From Clavaria fumosa (Eukaryota; Basidiomycota; Agaricomycetes; Agaricales; Clavariaceae): 64,000 bases of DNA. Location: NCBI GenBank assembly GCA_951802425.1, contig OX637794.1, positions 2,170,001-2,234,000 of the forward strand. Direction: 5' to 3'. The number at the start of each line of letters is the position of its first letter. The first letter of the stretch is position 1. Shown one piece after another: positions 11,312 through 21,839 of this stretch. Under the pieces are notes generated by a model, which worked only from the letters and a program-made list of their open reading frames with translations, searched no databases and had not been told where the DNA came from. Made by a program: the position numbers and the translations under genes.

Positions 11312-13725
11312 TCAAAACCTTGGTCGGTCGAACGGAATCCTTCGGTTGTCTCGGTCGGGAAAGATGAGGTTGAGGTCGATGTTCTCCAGGTTGGGCGTTT
11401 TCAGATCCTTTATGATGATCTTTGCACGTTGTGCCAGTGCTCGGTCTCCAGATATTTTAATCGCATCTTGCGGTTGATTAATAGGACGCACGGACCCATA
11501 CATTCTCCAAAGTTCTGTTGCTCCGCCATCTTCACGGGTCAAGAAGAATTGTGCTCCCCTGTACCTGGGACACGAGATGCATTGAATTTGCCCAACATCT
11601 TCAGCTTGTTCGGCTTCGGCATCTACTTGAGCTTGGCCGGATCCGGGCTCGTCTAGTAAATTACCATCCCATGTATCATCCGCTCTTTGTTGGACCCAAC
11701 CCGTGATGTCGCGGTGTAACCAATAATACGCGCGATTTTGTCGAAAGTGAAGACGAGTACGGCCACCTCCAAGGTAGTGACCAAACATGAAGGTTGCGTG
11801 ATATTCTTTGTCGCCTTTCCTCAATTTATAGCGAGTGGAATTGTCCACCAACACATACTCTATGACCTCCAGCCTGTCATTCGGCTCTGCATGGTTGCCT
11901 CCGCTTGTCGTTGGCCCCGTTGTCAGTATTGCCACCGCCTTCGCCTTTCCCTTTGTCTTCGTTTTCGTTGGCTTCTTTTCCCCCGCTTTCACTGGCTCTG
12001 GCACCGTTGGCACTGTTGGCACCGTTTTCACTGGCACCGTTGTCACCGTCGCCTGTAAATTTGTCTTCGTTTTCGTTGGGTCCTTTGCCCCCGTTCCCAC
12101 TGGCTCTGGCTTCGTTGGCACCGTTGTCACCGTTTTCGCTGGCTCCGTTTTCGCTGGCTTCGCTGGCTCCGTTTTCGCTGGCTCCGTTTTCGCTGGCTCC
12201 GTTTTCGCTGGCTTCGCTGGCACCGTTTTCGCTGGCTCCGTTTTCGCTGGCTCCGTTTTCGCTGGCACCGTTTTCGCTGGCACCGTTTTCGCTGGCTCCG
12301 TTTTCGCTGGCTCCGTTTTCGTTGGCTTCTTTTCCCCCGTTTTCACTGGCTCTGGCTTCGTTGGCACTGTTGGCACTGTTGGCACCGTTGTCTGTGGATT
12401 CTTTGGCGCTGGATTCTTTGGCGCTGGCTTCTTTTGCGCTGGCTTCGTTGGTGCTGACGCCGTTGTCGCTTGCGCCGTTGTCGCTTGCGCCGTTGTCGCT
12501 TGCGCCGTTGTTGCTTGCGCCGTTGTCGCTTGTGCCGTTGTTGCTTGCGCCGTTGTTGCTTGCGCCGTTGTTACTGGCCCCGTCGTACGCGGTTTCTTGC
12601 TCACAACCGGTTGCGTCAACGGAATCCTTCCGCCTTCCTCTGGAAGCCCCAAACCGACCTCCTGCGGCTTGATCTTTTTGGCGTCTTTGGATAAGACGAT
12701 GGTCGTGGCATCGTTTGTGCCAACTTGGTGTCCCGACATCCTCCCTGGGCCCTCATAGCCTGTCCACCTCCAGAACCCTGGTGCTCCGGTGGCCTTATTC
12801 GGAATCACATACAACTCCAACCCATCCGCCTCCGTGTACCGATCGCAACGCAGAGTCCCGCCATCATGCACCGGGAGTGGACCCTTGGGGGATTCGTCTT
12901 GAGTGTCGTCCCATTCCTGATGCAGGCGTTGTACGACCCAACCCTTGACATCCAGATAATTCCAAACAAGATTTATATTCCGGAAGTGAAGACGGGTACG
13001 GCCATTCTTGAGGGGCTCGCTAAACATGAACTGCACAAGGTAATCGCGGTCTCCGTTGAAGATATAGAGAACATCCTGGCCATCAAAGATGTAGTCAACA
13101 TAAGTCGGTCGGCGGCCGCTTAAGATATACATGGCCCTATCCTGTGCATTAAACGTGTCTTGGAAGTGCGACGGTGGAACGACATGGGTCGGCTCAACGC
13201 CTGCGTTCAAAACAACCCAAAATTGGGCACCATCCTCATCCCGCGGTTGCAGTAGATAACAAGTGCGGCCTTGCTGGTGTACTTGCTGCATGCAGTTGTG
13301 GAAGGACCCGTCCGATGATAGGAAGACGCGCTCCCCGACTCCAGTCTGGAAGAAGAAGAGACTCGACGGTTGGGTCGGCGCTTGGGTCGGCGCATTTGGA
13401 GAAGGGGGGTCTGGTTGGAGAAAGGCTTGTATTACTTCCTCTGGTAGGTTAGGTAGCTCAGTTCCCTGTTTTCGTTTGGCTTCGTCATCCTTCACGGCCT
13501 CTTGGAGTGCGATATGGAGCTAAAACAAAAGGGAACATGAATACTTGAGACAAGCTAAGCGATAATTGTAACGGTGCGCACAACATGCAATTTCCATTGA
13601 AGGCACCTGTCCAAAATGACGACGCCCAAGCATCCAGCCGCCATGAAGGAGCCTATCACGAAGATAATGGGAGGATAGCCATGTTCATCGGGGATTAGTA
13701 CTAGAGACAGTAAGAACGAAACCAT
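11312..13725 (-). CDS. Putative membrane-anchored two-domain repeat protein, tandem copy A
   Basis: I do not recognise the family. My model has exon 1 at 13582-13725, an intron of 62 nt (13520-13581) and a long exon 2, giving about 783 residues. Exon 1 encodes a hydrophobic N-terminus with one clear membrane span (IIFVIGSFMAAGCLGVVIL). Exon 2 carries two related domains of about 110 residues. Both share the pattern GRTRLHFR, then a Trp/Tyr-rich stretch, D-x-x-GWVxQR and x-W-D, and later an FW/LWR motif. Between them are seven TTAQA repeats and a long array of PAKTE/PAKTV units. Splicing of exon 1 is uncertain: another start at 13633 with a donor at 13606 also stays in frame. A surface or wall-linked role is a guess from the anchor and the Thr/Pro-rich spacer. 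Confidence 0.7.
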
Positions 13726-14345
13726 AACGTGGGTGAGAGGATTGGAGTAGTGGAAAGAGAGGAGAAGTGCTACTCGTCTTGCCAAAGGATGTGACGAATC
13801 AGGTTGTCATTGGGCTGACACAAGTGTGGACCATCGCGTTTCTTGTCAATCGAACACGTAACCTGGAGATGCAGTAACCATGCTAAATGAATGAATAGAT
13901 AGATCATGCAGAAATTGTGGTACTAGGCACCATGAGCTGATAGAACAGAGCAGAGGCATGCCCGTACAGAAATGAGAGAATCTCACCATCGTAAGTTTGT
14001 CAACGAATGTGAGGATATAACCTTGGGATGGGCGTCGTTCGCTCCTCTTACACTTGACGAAACACAAGATGGAGAACTGGTCGACATTTTGCTGCCAGCG
14101 GTGTGAGCGTATAAGGCAAACGCAGTTGTCAATGGTTTCACTCCTGAGCAGAAAATCCGGCACAACTTAACCGAGCCATCGAACACCCAGCGCTACAAAC
14201 AGGTCGAAACCTAATAATTTCAACGTCGCCAAAAAAAGCTACAACTCGTCGAATGTGTGGCCATTTACCGCTCTGCTATCCACCGACACTCTCACTCTCT
14301 CACAGGTGAGTATTTGACCGACTTCAAATCACGTGTATGATCACC
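13726..14345. other. Upstream region of tandem copy A
   Basis: This 5' region is conserved in unit B and, as a 295-bp inverted fragment, at 21282-21576. A short open stretch on the minus strand around 14000-14130 (containing CFVKCKRSERRP) is kept in frame in all three copies with a few replacements, so it may be an upstream exon or a small unrecognised gene. I cannot decide which. Relative to the fragment at 21.3 kb, this copy lacks about 12 bp near 14162 and a second short block near 14188. Confidence 0.5.
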
Positions 14346-14454
14346 CCGGCAGCGTGACGTAACGGCCCGTGACACAAAGCGTAACAAATGCTCAATTTCT
14401 TCTTGTGTCGTGTCAAACATGGTGATGACACACAATTACAATGGTACAGTAAGA

Positions 14455-16952
14455 TTAATCAAACCTTGGTCGGTCGAACGGAATCCTTTCGTTGTCTGGG
14501 TCGGGAAAGATGAGGTCGAGGTCGATGTCCTCCAGCTTGGGCGTACCCGGTGTCCCTACGATGATGATCTTTGCACGTTGTGCCAGTGCTCGGTCTCCAG
14601 ATATTTTAATCGCATCTTGCGGTTGATTAATAGAACGCGGGGACCCATACATTCTCCAAAGTTCTGTTGCTCCGCCATCTTCACGGGTCAAGAAGAATTG
14701 TGTCCACTTGAACGTGGGACACGAGATGCACTGAACCCGCCCAACATCTTCAGCTTCTTCGACTTCGGCATCTACTTGGGCTTTGGCGGATCCGGACACG
14801 TCTAGTATATTACCATCCCATGTATCATCCGCCCTTTGTTGGACCCAACCCGTGATGTCGCGGTGTAACCAATAATGCGCGTGAGTTAGAAAGTGAAGAC
14901 GAGTACGGCCACCTCCAAGGTAGTGACCAAACATGAAGGTTGCGTGATATTCTTTGTCGCCTTTCCTCAATTTATAGCGAGTGGAATTTTTCACCACCAC
15001 ATACTCTATGACCTCCAGCCTGTCATTCGGCTCTGCATGGTTGCCTCCGCTTGTCGTTGGCTCCGTTGTCGGTATTGCCACCGCCTTCGCCTTTCCCTTT
15101 CCCTTTCCCGTTGTCTTCGTTTTCGTTGGCTTCTTTTCCCCCGTTTTCACTGGCTCTGGCACCGTTGGCACTGTTGGCACCGTTTTCACTGGCACCGTTT
15201 TCACCGTCGCCTGTAAATTTGTCTTCGTTTTCGTTGGGTCCTTTGCCCCCGTTCCCACTGGCTCTGGCTTCGTTGGCACCGTTGTCACCGTTTTCGCTGG
15301 CTCCGTTTTCGCTGGCTCCGTTTTCGCTGGCTCCGTTTTCGCTGGCTCCGTTTTCGTTGGCTCCGTTGGCTCCGTTTTCGCTGGCTCCGTTTTCGCTGGC
15401 ACCGTTTTCGCTGGCACCGTTTTCGCTGGCTCCGTTTTCGCTGGCTCCGTTTTCGCTGGCTCCGTTTTCGTTGGCTCCGTTGGCTCCGTTTTCGCTGGCT
15501 CCGTTTTCGCTGGCTCCGTTTTCGCTGGCACCGTTTTCGCTGGCACCGTTTTCGCTGGCACCGTTTTCGCTGGCTTCGCTGGCTCCGTTTTCGTTGGCTT
15601 CTTTTCCCCCGTTTTCACTGGCTCTGGCTTCGTTGGCACTGTTGGCACTGTTGGCACCGTTGTCTGTGGATTCTTTGGCGCTGGCTTCTTTTGCGCTGGC
15701 TGCTTTTGCGCTGGCTTCGTTGGTGCTGACGCCGTTGTCGCTTGCGCCGTTGTCGCTTGAGCCGTTGTCGCTTGCGCCGTTGTTGCTTGCGCCGTTGTTA
15801 CTGGCCCCGTCGTACGCGGTTTCTTGCTCACAACCGGTTGCGTCAACGGAATCCTTCCGCCTTCCTCTGGAAGCCCCAAACCGACCTCCTGCGGCTTGAT
15901 CTTTTTGGCGTCTTTGGATAAGACAATGGTCGTGGCATCGTTTGTGCCAACTTGGTGTCCCGACATCCTCCCCGGGCCCTCATAGCCTGTCCACCTCCAG
16001 AACCCTGGTGCTCCGGTGGCCTTATTCGGAATCACATACAACTCCAACCCATTCGCCTCCGTGTACCGATCGCAACGCAGAGTCCCTCCATCATGCACCG
16101 GGAGTGGACCCTTGGGGGATTCGTCTTGAGTGTCGTCCCATTCCTGATGCAGGCGTTGTACGACCCAACCCTTGACATCCAGATAATTCCAAACAAGATT
16201 TATATTCCGGAAGTGAAGACGGGTACGGCCATTCTTGAGGGGCTCGCTAAACATGAACTGCACAAGGTAATCGCGGTCTCCGTTGAAGATATAGAGAACA
16301 TCCTGGCCATCAAAGATGTAGTCAACATAAGTCGGTCGGCGGCCGCTTAAGATATACATGGCCCTATCCTGTGCATTAAACGTGTCTTGGAAGTGCGACG
16401 GTGGAACGACATGGGTCGGCTCAACGCCTGCGTTCAAAACAACCCAAAATTGGGCACCATCCTCATCCCGCGGTTGCAGTAGATAACAAGTGCGGCCTTG
16501 CTGGTGTACTTGCTGCATGCAGTTGTGGAAGGACCCGTCCGATGATAGGAAGACGCGCTCCCCGACTCCAGTCTGGAAGAAGAAGAGACTCGACGGTTGG
16601 GTCGGCGCTTGGGTCGGCGCATTTGGAGAAGGGGGGTCTGGTTGGAGAAAGGCTTGTATTACTTCCTCTGGTAGGTTAGGTAGCTCAGTTCCCTGTTTTC
16701 GTTTGGCTTCGTCATCCTTCACGGCCTCTTGGAGTGCGATATGGAGCTAAAACAAAAGGGAACATGAATACTTGAGACAAGCTAAGCGATAATTGTAACG
16801 GTGCGCACAACATGCAATTTCCATTGAAGGCACCTGTCCAAAATGACGACGCCCAAGCATCCAGCCGCCATGAAGGAGCCTATCACGAAGATAATGGGAG
16901 GATAGCCATGTTCATCGGGGATTAGTACTAGAGACAGTAAGAACGAAACCAT
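14455..16952 (-). CDS. Putative membrane-anchored two-domain repeat protein, tandem copy B
   Basis: This is the twin of the gene at 11312-13725, with the same predicted structure: exon 1 at 16809-16952 with the membrane anchor, a 62-nt intron, then one long exon, about 811 residues in all. The N-terminal domain is nearly identical to copy A. The C-terminal domain has diverged more (for example VVVKNSTRY for VLVDNSTRY, LTHAHYWLH for RQNRAYYWLH, and a different tail with LEDIDLDLIFPD). The spacer has four TTAQA units instead of seven but a longer PAKTE/PAKTV array, including TEPTEPTK units that copy A lacks. The gradient of divergence, low at the 5' end and high at the 3' end, suggests selection or partial gene conversion. 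Function is unknown. Confidence 0.7.
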
Positions 16953-17805
16953 AACGTGGGTGAGAGGATTGGAGTAGTGGAAAGAGAGGAGAAGTGCTAC
17001 TCGTCTTGCCAAAGGACGTGACGAATCAGGTTGTCATTGGGCTGACACAAGTGTGGACCATCGCGTTTCTTGTCAATCGAACACGTAACCTGGAGATGCA
17101 GTAACCATGCTAAATGAATGAATAGATAGATCATGCAGAAATTGTGGTACTAGGCACCATGAGCTGATAGAACAGAGCAGAGGCATGCCCGTACAGAAAT
17201 GAGAGAATCTCACCATCGTAAGTTTGTCAACGAATGTGAGGATATAACCTTGGGATGGGCGTCGTTCGCTCCTCTTACACTTGACGAAACACAAGATGGA
17301 GAACTGGTCGACATTTTGCTGCCAGCGGTGTGAGCGTATAAGGCAAACGCAGTTGTCAATGGTTTCACTCCTGAGCAGTAAATCCGGCACTTGGCAACTG
17401 ACAACTTCAGCGCTACAAACAGGTCGAATCCTAATAATTTCAACGTCGCCAACAAAAAAAGCTACATACTCGTCGAATATGTGCCATTTACCACCACTCT
17501 CTCACACGGTGAGTATTTGACCGACTTCAAATCACGTGTATGATCACCACGACACATTGCACCACCAAAGCATGGTTTGCACGCCATCTTCTGCATCAAT
17601 AACGCAATGTGACACCCCACACCTTTACAATCCCCGGTATAATGTCATCTGTTCTTGGTACCTCAGCGTCATTTCTCGCACGATAAAGCCACTTCAAAGT
17701 CTCTAGCCTCCCACGCACGCTGTTGACTTCAAATAGCCTCAGACCACCCTAACAATCTGCCCCCCCCCCCACCAGTCCCTCTCCTCCACTTGTCTCTGAA
17801 GGAGA
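16953..17805. other. Intergenic region between tandem copy B and the sulfate permease
   Basis: The left part up to 17548 is the conserved 5' region of unit B. The rest is unique and should hold the sulfate permease promoter, with a C-rich run just before 17775. The site ATCACGTG at 17531-17538 fits the CDEI/Cbf1-type element found at sulfur-metabolism genes, but the same octamer also ends unit A. Confidence 0.5.
17531..17538. promoter_or_regulatory. CACGTG (Cbf1-like) site upstream of the sulfate permease
   Basis: ATCACGTG lies about 270 bp before the permease start codon. In yeasts this RTCACRTG element is bound by Cbf1 with Met4 at sulfate-assimilation genes. It is part of the duplicated unit, so its position beside the permease may be coincidental. 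Confidence 0.3.
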
Positions 17806-20786
17806 ATGGCAACTGCCGGGACGCGTTTCGTTAAGAAGGTGATCGGTTACCCTGAGGAATCGGTTCCGATTGTCTCTATCAAGGACTGGTCGAAGCAGTA
17901 CATAAAGCATCCAAAGCAACAGGTTCCGATTCCTTCCACCTTTCCCCGCACTTGACGCCCACTCACCCACTTGACGCCCACTCACCCATCCTTCGGTCAC
18001 AGGTCTACGACTACCTCCTGAGTCTCTTCCCTATTTTCTCATGGATCACACGCTACAGTAAGTGTTTTCCGGCAATCCACTGGGTATCTTATGTTCGTCG
18101 CGCCCCAGATGTCGGATGGCTTACTGGTGACCTGATCGCTGGTCTCACGGTTGGCATCGTACTTGTGCCGCAGAGCATGTCCTACGCCTTGGTATTACTC
18201 ATACATCGTCTTGCGCTACCCTAGTAATTCTTCTGACAACTTGCGCGGAACAGCTTGCATTACTGCCTCCAGAGTATGGTCTCTACTCTTCTTTCATCGG
18301 AGTGACCACCTACTGCGTGCGCTCCATCTGCACCTGCTCGACGTCCGACCCCTAATTATCACTCTATCCTCCCACCAGATTTTCGCCACCTCAAAAGACG
18401 TCAGCATTGGGGTACGTTCTATCCATTTCCCCAGCATCACCCCGTGAACTGACACGGATGGCGCCAGCCCGTCGCTGTCATGTCCATCACCCTCGGGCAG
18501 ATCATCCGGTACGTCGAGCAGCGCCACCCGCACCAGTTCACCGCGCCGGACATCGCCACCACGCTCGCCTTCATCTGCGGCTTCATCACACTCGGCATAG
18601 GCCTGCTGCGCATCGGCTGGCTCGTCGAGTTCATCCCTGCGCCCGCGGTTAGCGGTTTCATGACCGGCTCAGCAATCAACATCGTGGCGAGTCAGGTGCC
18701 GGGCCTCATGGGCATCACTGGATTTGAGTAGGTTCTTCTACGGGATGAGTTTAGCATGCACTTTTTTGACTAAAAAATCATCCATCGCCGTCAGCACCCG
18801 TGCGGAACCCTACAAGGTCATTATTAATACCCTCAAGGGACTACCTAGGACCCAGAAAGACGCAGCTTTCGGCCTAACCGGGCTGTTCTTCTTGTATGCT
18901 ATACGTATCACCTGCGACTTCCTCGGGCGGCGCTATCCGCGAAGGGGTGAGTCTCTTCTATCCCCAGCCTTGCGCTTGAACAAACAACAGCTCACTGGCC
19001 GTCCCTACATCAGCACGGCTGTTCTTCTTCCTTTCGGTCTTGAGGAACGCTTTCGTGCTGATCATCCTTACCATCGCTGCATGGCTCTATACTCGCCACA
19101 GGAAGAGCAAATCCGGGAAGTATCCCATCAAGATTCTGCAAACCGTACCACGAGGCTTGAAGCACGTCAAGCAGCCCCACATCACGCACGCCCTCGTCTC
19201 AGCCCTCGTAGGCCGACTCCCAATTGCCACGATCATCCTGCTGCTCGAGCACATTGCCATCTCCAAATGTACGTGCTAGCACTGCCGTCCCTCTCTATTC
19301 GACATTCCAAAGTTCACCGTCTCGTAATACCTAGCGTTCGGCCGCCGAAACAACTACAAAATCAACCCTAACCAAGAGCTCATCGCGATCGGGGTGACGA
19401 ACACGGTCGGGTCGTGCTTTGGCGCGTACCCGGCGACGGGCTCCTTCTCGCGCACGGCGCTCAAGTCCAAATGCGGCGTGCGCACGCCGCTGGCGGGCAT
19501 CAGCACCGCGGTGGTCGTGATCGTCGCGCTGTACGGGCTGACACCTGCGTTCTTCTGGATCCCGACGGCGGCGCTGTCGGCGGTGATTATCCACGCGGTG
19601 GCGGATCTCGTCGCGTCGCCCGCGCAGGTGTACTCGTTCTGGCGCGTGTCGCCGCTCGAGTTCGCCATCTGGCTCGCGGCGGTGCTCGTGACCGTGTTCT
19701 CGACGATCGAAAACGGGATATACACGTCGATCGCGACGTCGCTGGCGCTGCTGCTGATACGCGTTGCGCACCCGCGGGGCAACTTCCTCGGGCGGATCAC
19801 GGTGCGTGCGGAGCATGGCGCGGAGAAGACGCGCGATGTGTACGTCCCCCTCGACGGCCGTGACGGTGGCAGTGGCGGCAGTGGCAAGGACGTCGGCATC
19901 GGCAAAGGCGTCGGCATTGTCAACCCAGACGTGGAAGTGCACCCGCCGTCGCCGGGGGTCCTGATCTACCGACTGGAGGAGAGCTACATCTACCCGAACG
20001 CGAGCCACGTGGACACGGTGCTGGTGGACTACGTCAAGGCGCACATGCGCCGCGGGGCGGACCTGTCGCGCGTGAACGTCGCGGACCGCCCGTGGAATGA
20101 CCCTGGCCCGGCGAAGGCGGGCGCGGAGGCAGAGCAGGCGCAGAACGCGGCGAAGCCTGAGCTGCATGCTATCGTGCTTGACTTTTCTGCAATGTGCGTT
20201 GCTGGGCTTCTTACATGGTGGTGGGCTAAATATGTTCCATTTTGTTTCTTCTCTCGGATGCTCCAGCTCGCATATCGACACGACGGGTGTCCAATCCTTG
20301 ATCGACGCGCGGTCCGCGATCGAGAGGTGGACCGACCATCCCGTAGAGGTGGGTGGTTTTTTCTTTCGTGCTTTCTTCCCCCGCTCTTGCCTGCCCGCCT
20401 CGAGACTGAAGATGCGAGTTCTCCAGTTCCACTTTGCGAGCATCCTGTCGCCGTGGATACGGCGCGCGCTGGTCTCCGCCGGGTTCGGCACGGGGCTCGG
20501 GTCGCGGGCGCACCCGCTCGAGGTGGCATCGGTGGTCCCGTACCGCGGGGGGTCCGTGCCGGCGGCCGACGGGAAGGAGGACGCAGCGACAGCAGCAGCA
20601 ACAGGAGTACAAGACGATTTGGAGGTGGTCGTGGCTGCGCCGCGCAAGCGGAAGGCCGGTTCGGACGGGACGTCGGTGGGCCCGGGCACGCCGCTCCCCT
20701 CTACAGACACGCCGTTCTTCCACATCGATCTCGCGGCGGCGGTTTGCGCGGCCGAGCGGGCCCTCTTCAGGTACAACAAGAGTTGA
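17806..20786 (+). CDS. SulP family sulfate permease with STAS domain
   Basis: This is a plasma-membrane sulfate:proton symporter of the SulP/SLC26 family. The protein opens with MATAGTRFVKKVIGYPEE. It then shows the signature IAGLTVGIVLVPQSMSYA in the first transmembrane region, EYGLYSSFIGV, ATSKDVSIGPVAVMS, and the core block GSCFGAYPATGSFSRTALK near 19420. Further hydrophobic spans continue to about 19760. The C-terminal STAS domain contains LDFSAMSHIDTTGVQSLIDA, assembled across an intron near 20195-20265. A poorly conserved Ala/Gly/Lys-rich insert lies within the STAS region (about 20545-20690), as often seen in fungal members. At least eight introns are present. The minus-strand frames over the 3' half are shadows. 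The tail ends in ERALFRYNKS. Confidence 0.93.
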
Positions 20787-21281
20787 ACGTGTGTCGAGGC
20801 GCCCCGCATTGGGGGAGAGAGTCGTTGATGACTTTGAGATGGTTAAGAACCCGAATGGTGATGCTTCAAATGCTTTCTCTCTCTTCCTTTCCTTCCTTCT
20901 TCTTTCCCTCTTTGTTCCTTACCATCGTGACGTCCCGTTGCCTGAAAGAGTTCACCCGACTTTCCCGAGGTTTCAATATGCGAGTCGCAATGAAAAGTCA
21001 CGACGTATAACCTGTAACCGTGCCCCCCCCCCTCGAGGTGATTTGACTCTGGACATATCTCAATTCCCGTTTTCGTTACACCACATCAGTGCGCGCCGTG
21101 GCCTCAGGTGCAGTGCAGTCTGTTGACACATAGTTGACCGAGGCGGCAATGTCGTAGCTGCGTCTTGATTGTGTGGGGCATAATATCCCTATGTCGCTCT
21201 TCCCAATGTGGGACTGTCCAAGGGCAATTGAACGCACAAAGAAGGAACAGGAGCCCGAGGCAATACGGTAGAGTAGCGAGG
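20787..21281. other. Region 3' of the sulfate permease, no gene seen
   Basis: There is no coding potential that I can support. It contains T/C-rich stretches and a C-run near 21023-21031. It is likely 3' UTR and spacer. Confidence 0.45.
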
Positions 21282-21576
21282 CGACGAGTTGTAGCTTTTT
21301 CGACGTTGAAATTATTAGGGTTCGACCTGTTTGTAGCGCAGTCAAGCAGTGTTGGGTGTTCGACGGCTCGGTTAAGTTGTCAGTTGCCAAGTGCCGGATT
21401 TACTGCTCAGGAGTGAAACCATTGACAACTGCGTTTGCCTTACGCTCACACCGCTGGCAGAAAAATGTCGACCAGTTCTCCAGCGTGTGTTTCGTCAAGT
21501 GTAAGAGGAGCGAACGACGCCCATTCCAAGGTTATATCCTTTTTAGGAGTGGGTCACATTCGTCGCCAAACTTACG
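21282..21576 (+). pseudogene. Inverted fragment of the tandem unit's 5' region
   Basis: Read in reverse complement, this segment matches 13991-14251 of unit A and about 17219-17475 of unit B, so it lies in the opposite orientation to them. It keeps both short blocks that units A and B have lost separately, and so looks closer to the ancestral sequence. It also carries a private insertion of about 15 bp near 21540. No downstream coding part of the gene follows, so it is a broken remnant. Confidence 0.8.
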
Positions 21577-21839
21577 GCGGAGAGTCGCGGCTGTGCCACT
21601 TTTATTTTATTGTAAGTGAAGTCCCAACGAGCTATGGATGCATGTACGATTTGTGTCAACGGGAGATTGAGAAGAACCCCATTTCTTGATGGGTGTTTCG
21701 ACGTGACTGGTTCAATGATTGCTTCAATGTCAGCCATGGGATTGGTGGTCCCCCGGCTTGTAAGTACAAAGGAGTGCCCGTATGCATATGGAAGGTCAGA
21801 TGTAAAGTCATGGTAGGATACAACGATTCACTGGTATCA
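21577..21839. other. Spacer between the fragment and the TOG gene 3' end
   Basis: I see no supported gene here. Short open frames exist on both strands but none resembles a known protein or joins cleanly to a neighbour. Confidence 0.4.

Larger units (their letters stand above)
11203..14345. repeat. Direct tandem duplication, unit A
   Basis: This unit is repeated almost perfectly at 14350-17548. Both begin at a CAGC-TGACGTAACGGCC boundary and end just after ATCACGTGTATGATCACC. The two units abut directly. Outside the coding repeat array, identity is close to complete over long stretches, so the duplication is recent. Unit B is about 60 bp longer, mainly from a different number of coding repeats. 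Confidence 0.95.
14350..17548. repeat. Direct tandem duplication, unit B
   Basis: This is the second copy of the unit described at 11203-14345, in the same orientation. The offset between units is 3143 bp at the 3' end of the gene and 3227 bp at its 5' end. The difference comes from the repeat linker. Unit B has lost about 23 bp near 17395 that unit A and the 21.3-kb fragment keep. Confidence 0.95.

Noticed and set aside
11835..12758. Long plus-strand open frames over the repeat array of tandem copy A (FAGSV- and SLAPF-type repeats), and the same at 14981-15899 in copy B
   Set aside because: They arise because the coding repeat has a unit length divisible by three, which opens the antisense frames. 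The minus-strand gene has non-repetitive conserved domains on both sides; the antisense frames do not.
11203..17548. Tandem unit as a transposable element
   Set aside because: There are no terminal inverted repeats, target-site duplications or transposase/reverse transcriptase. The direct head-to-tail arrangement fits segmental duplication. The inverted fragment at 21.3 kb alone does not prove mobility.
19331..20809. 492-codon open frame on the minus strand over the sulfate permease
   Set aside because: It is a GC-rich shadow of the permease exons. The plus strand carries clear SulP and STAS motifs and the minus-strand product resembles nothing.
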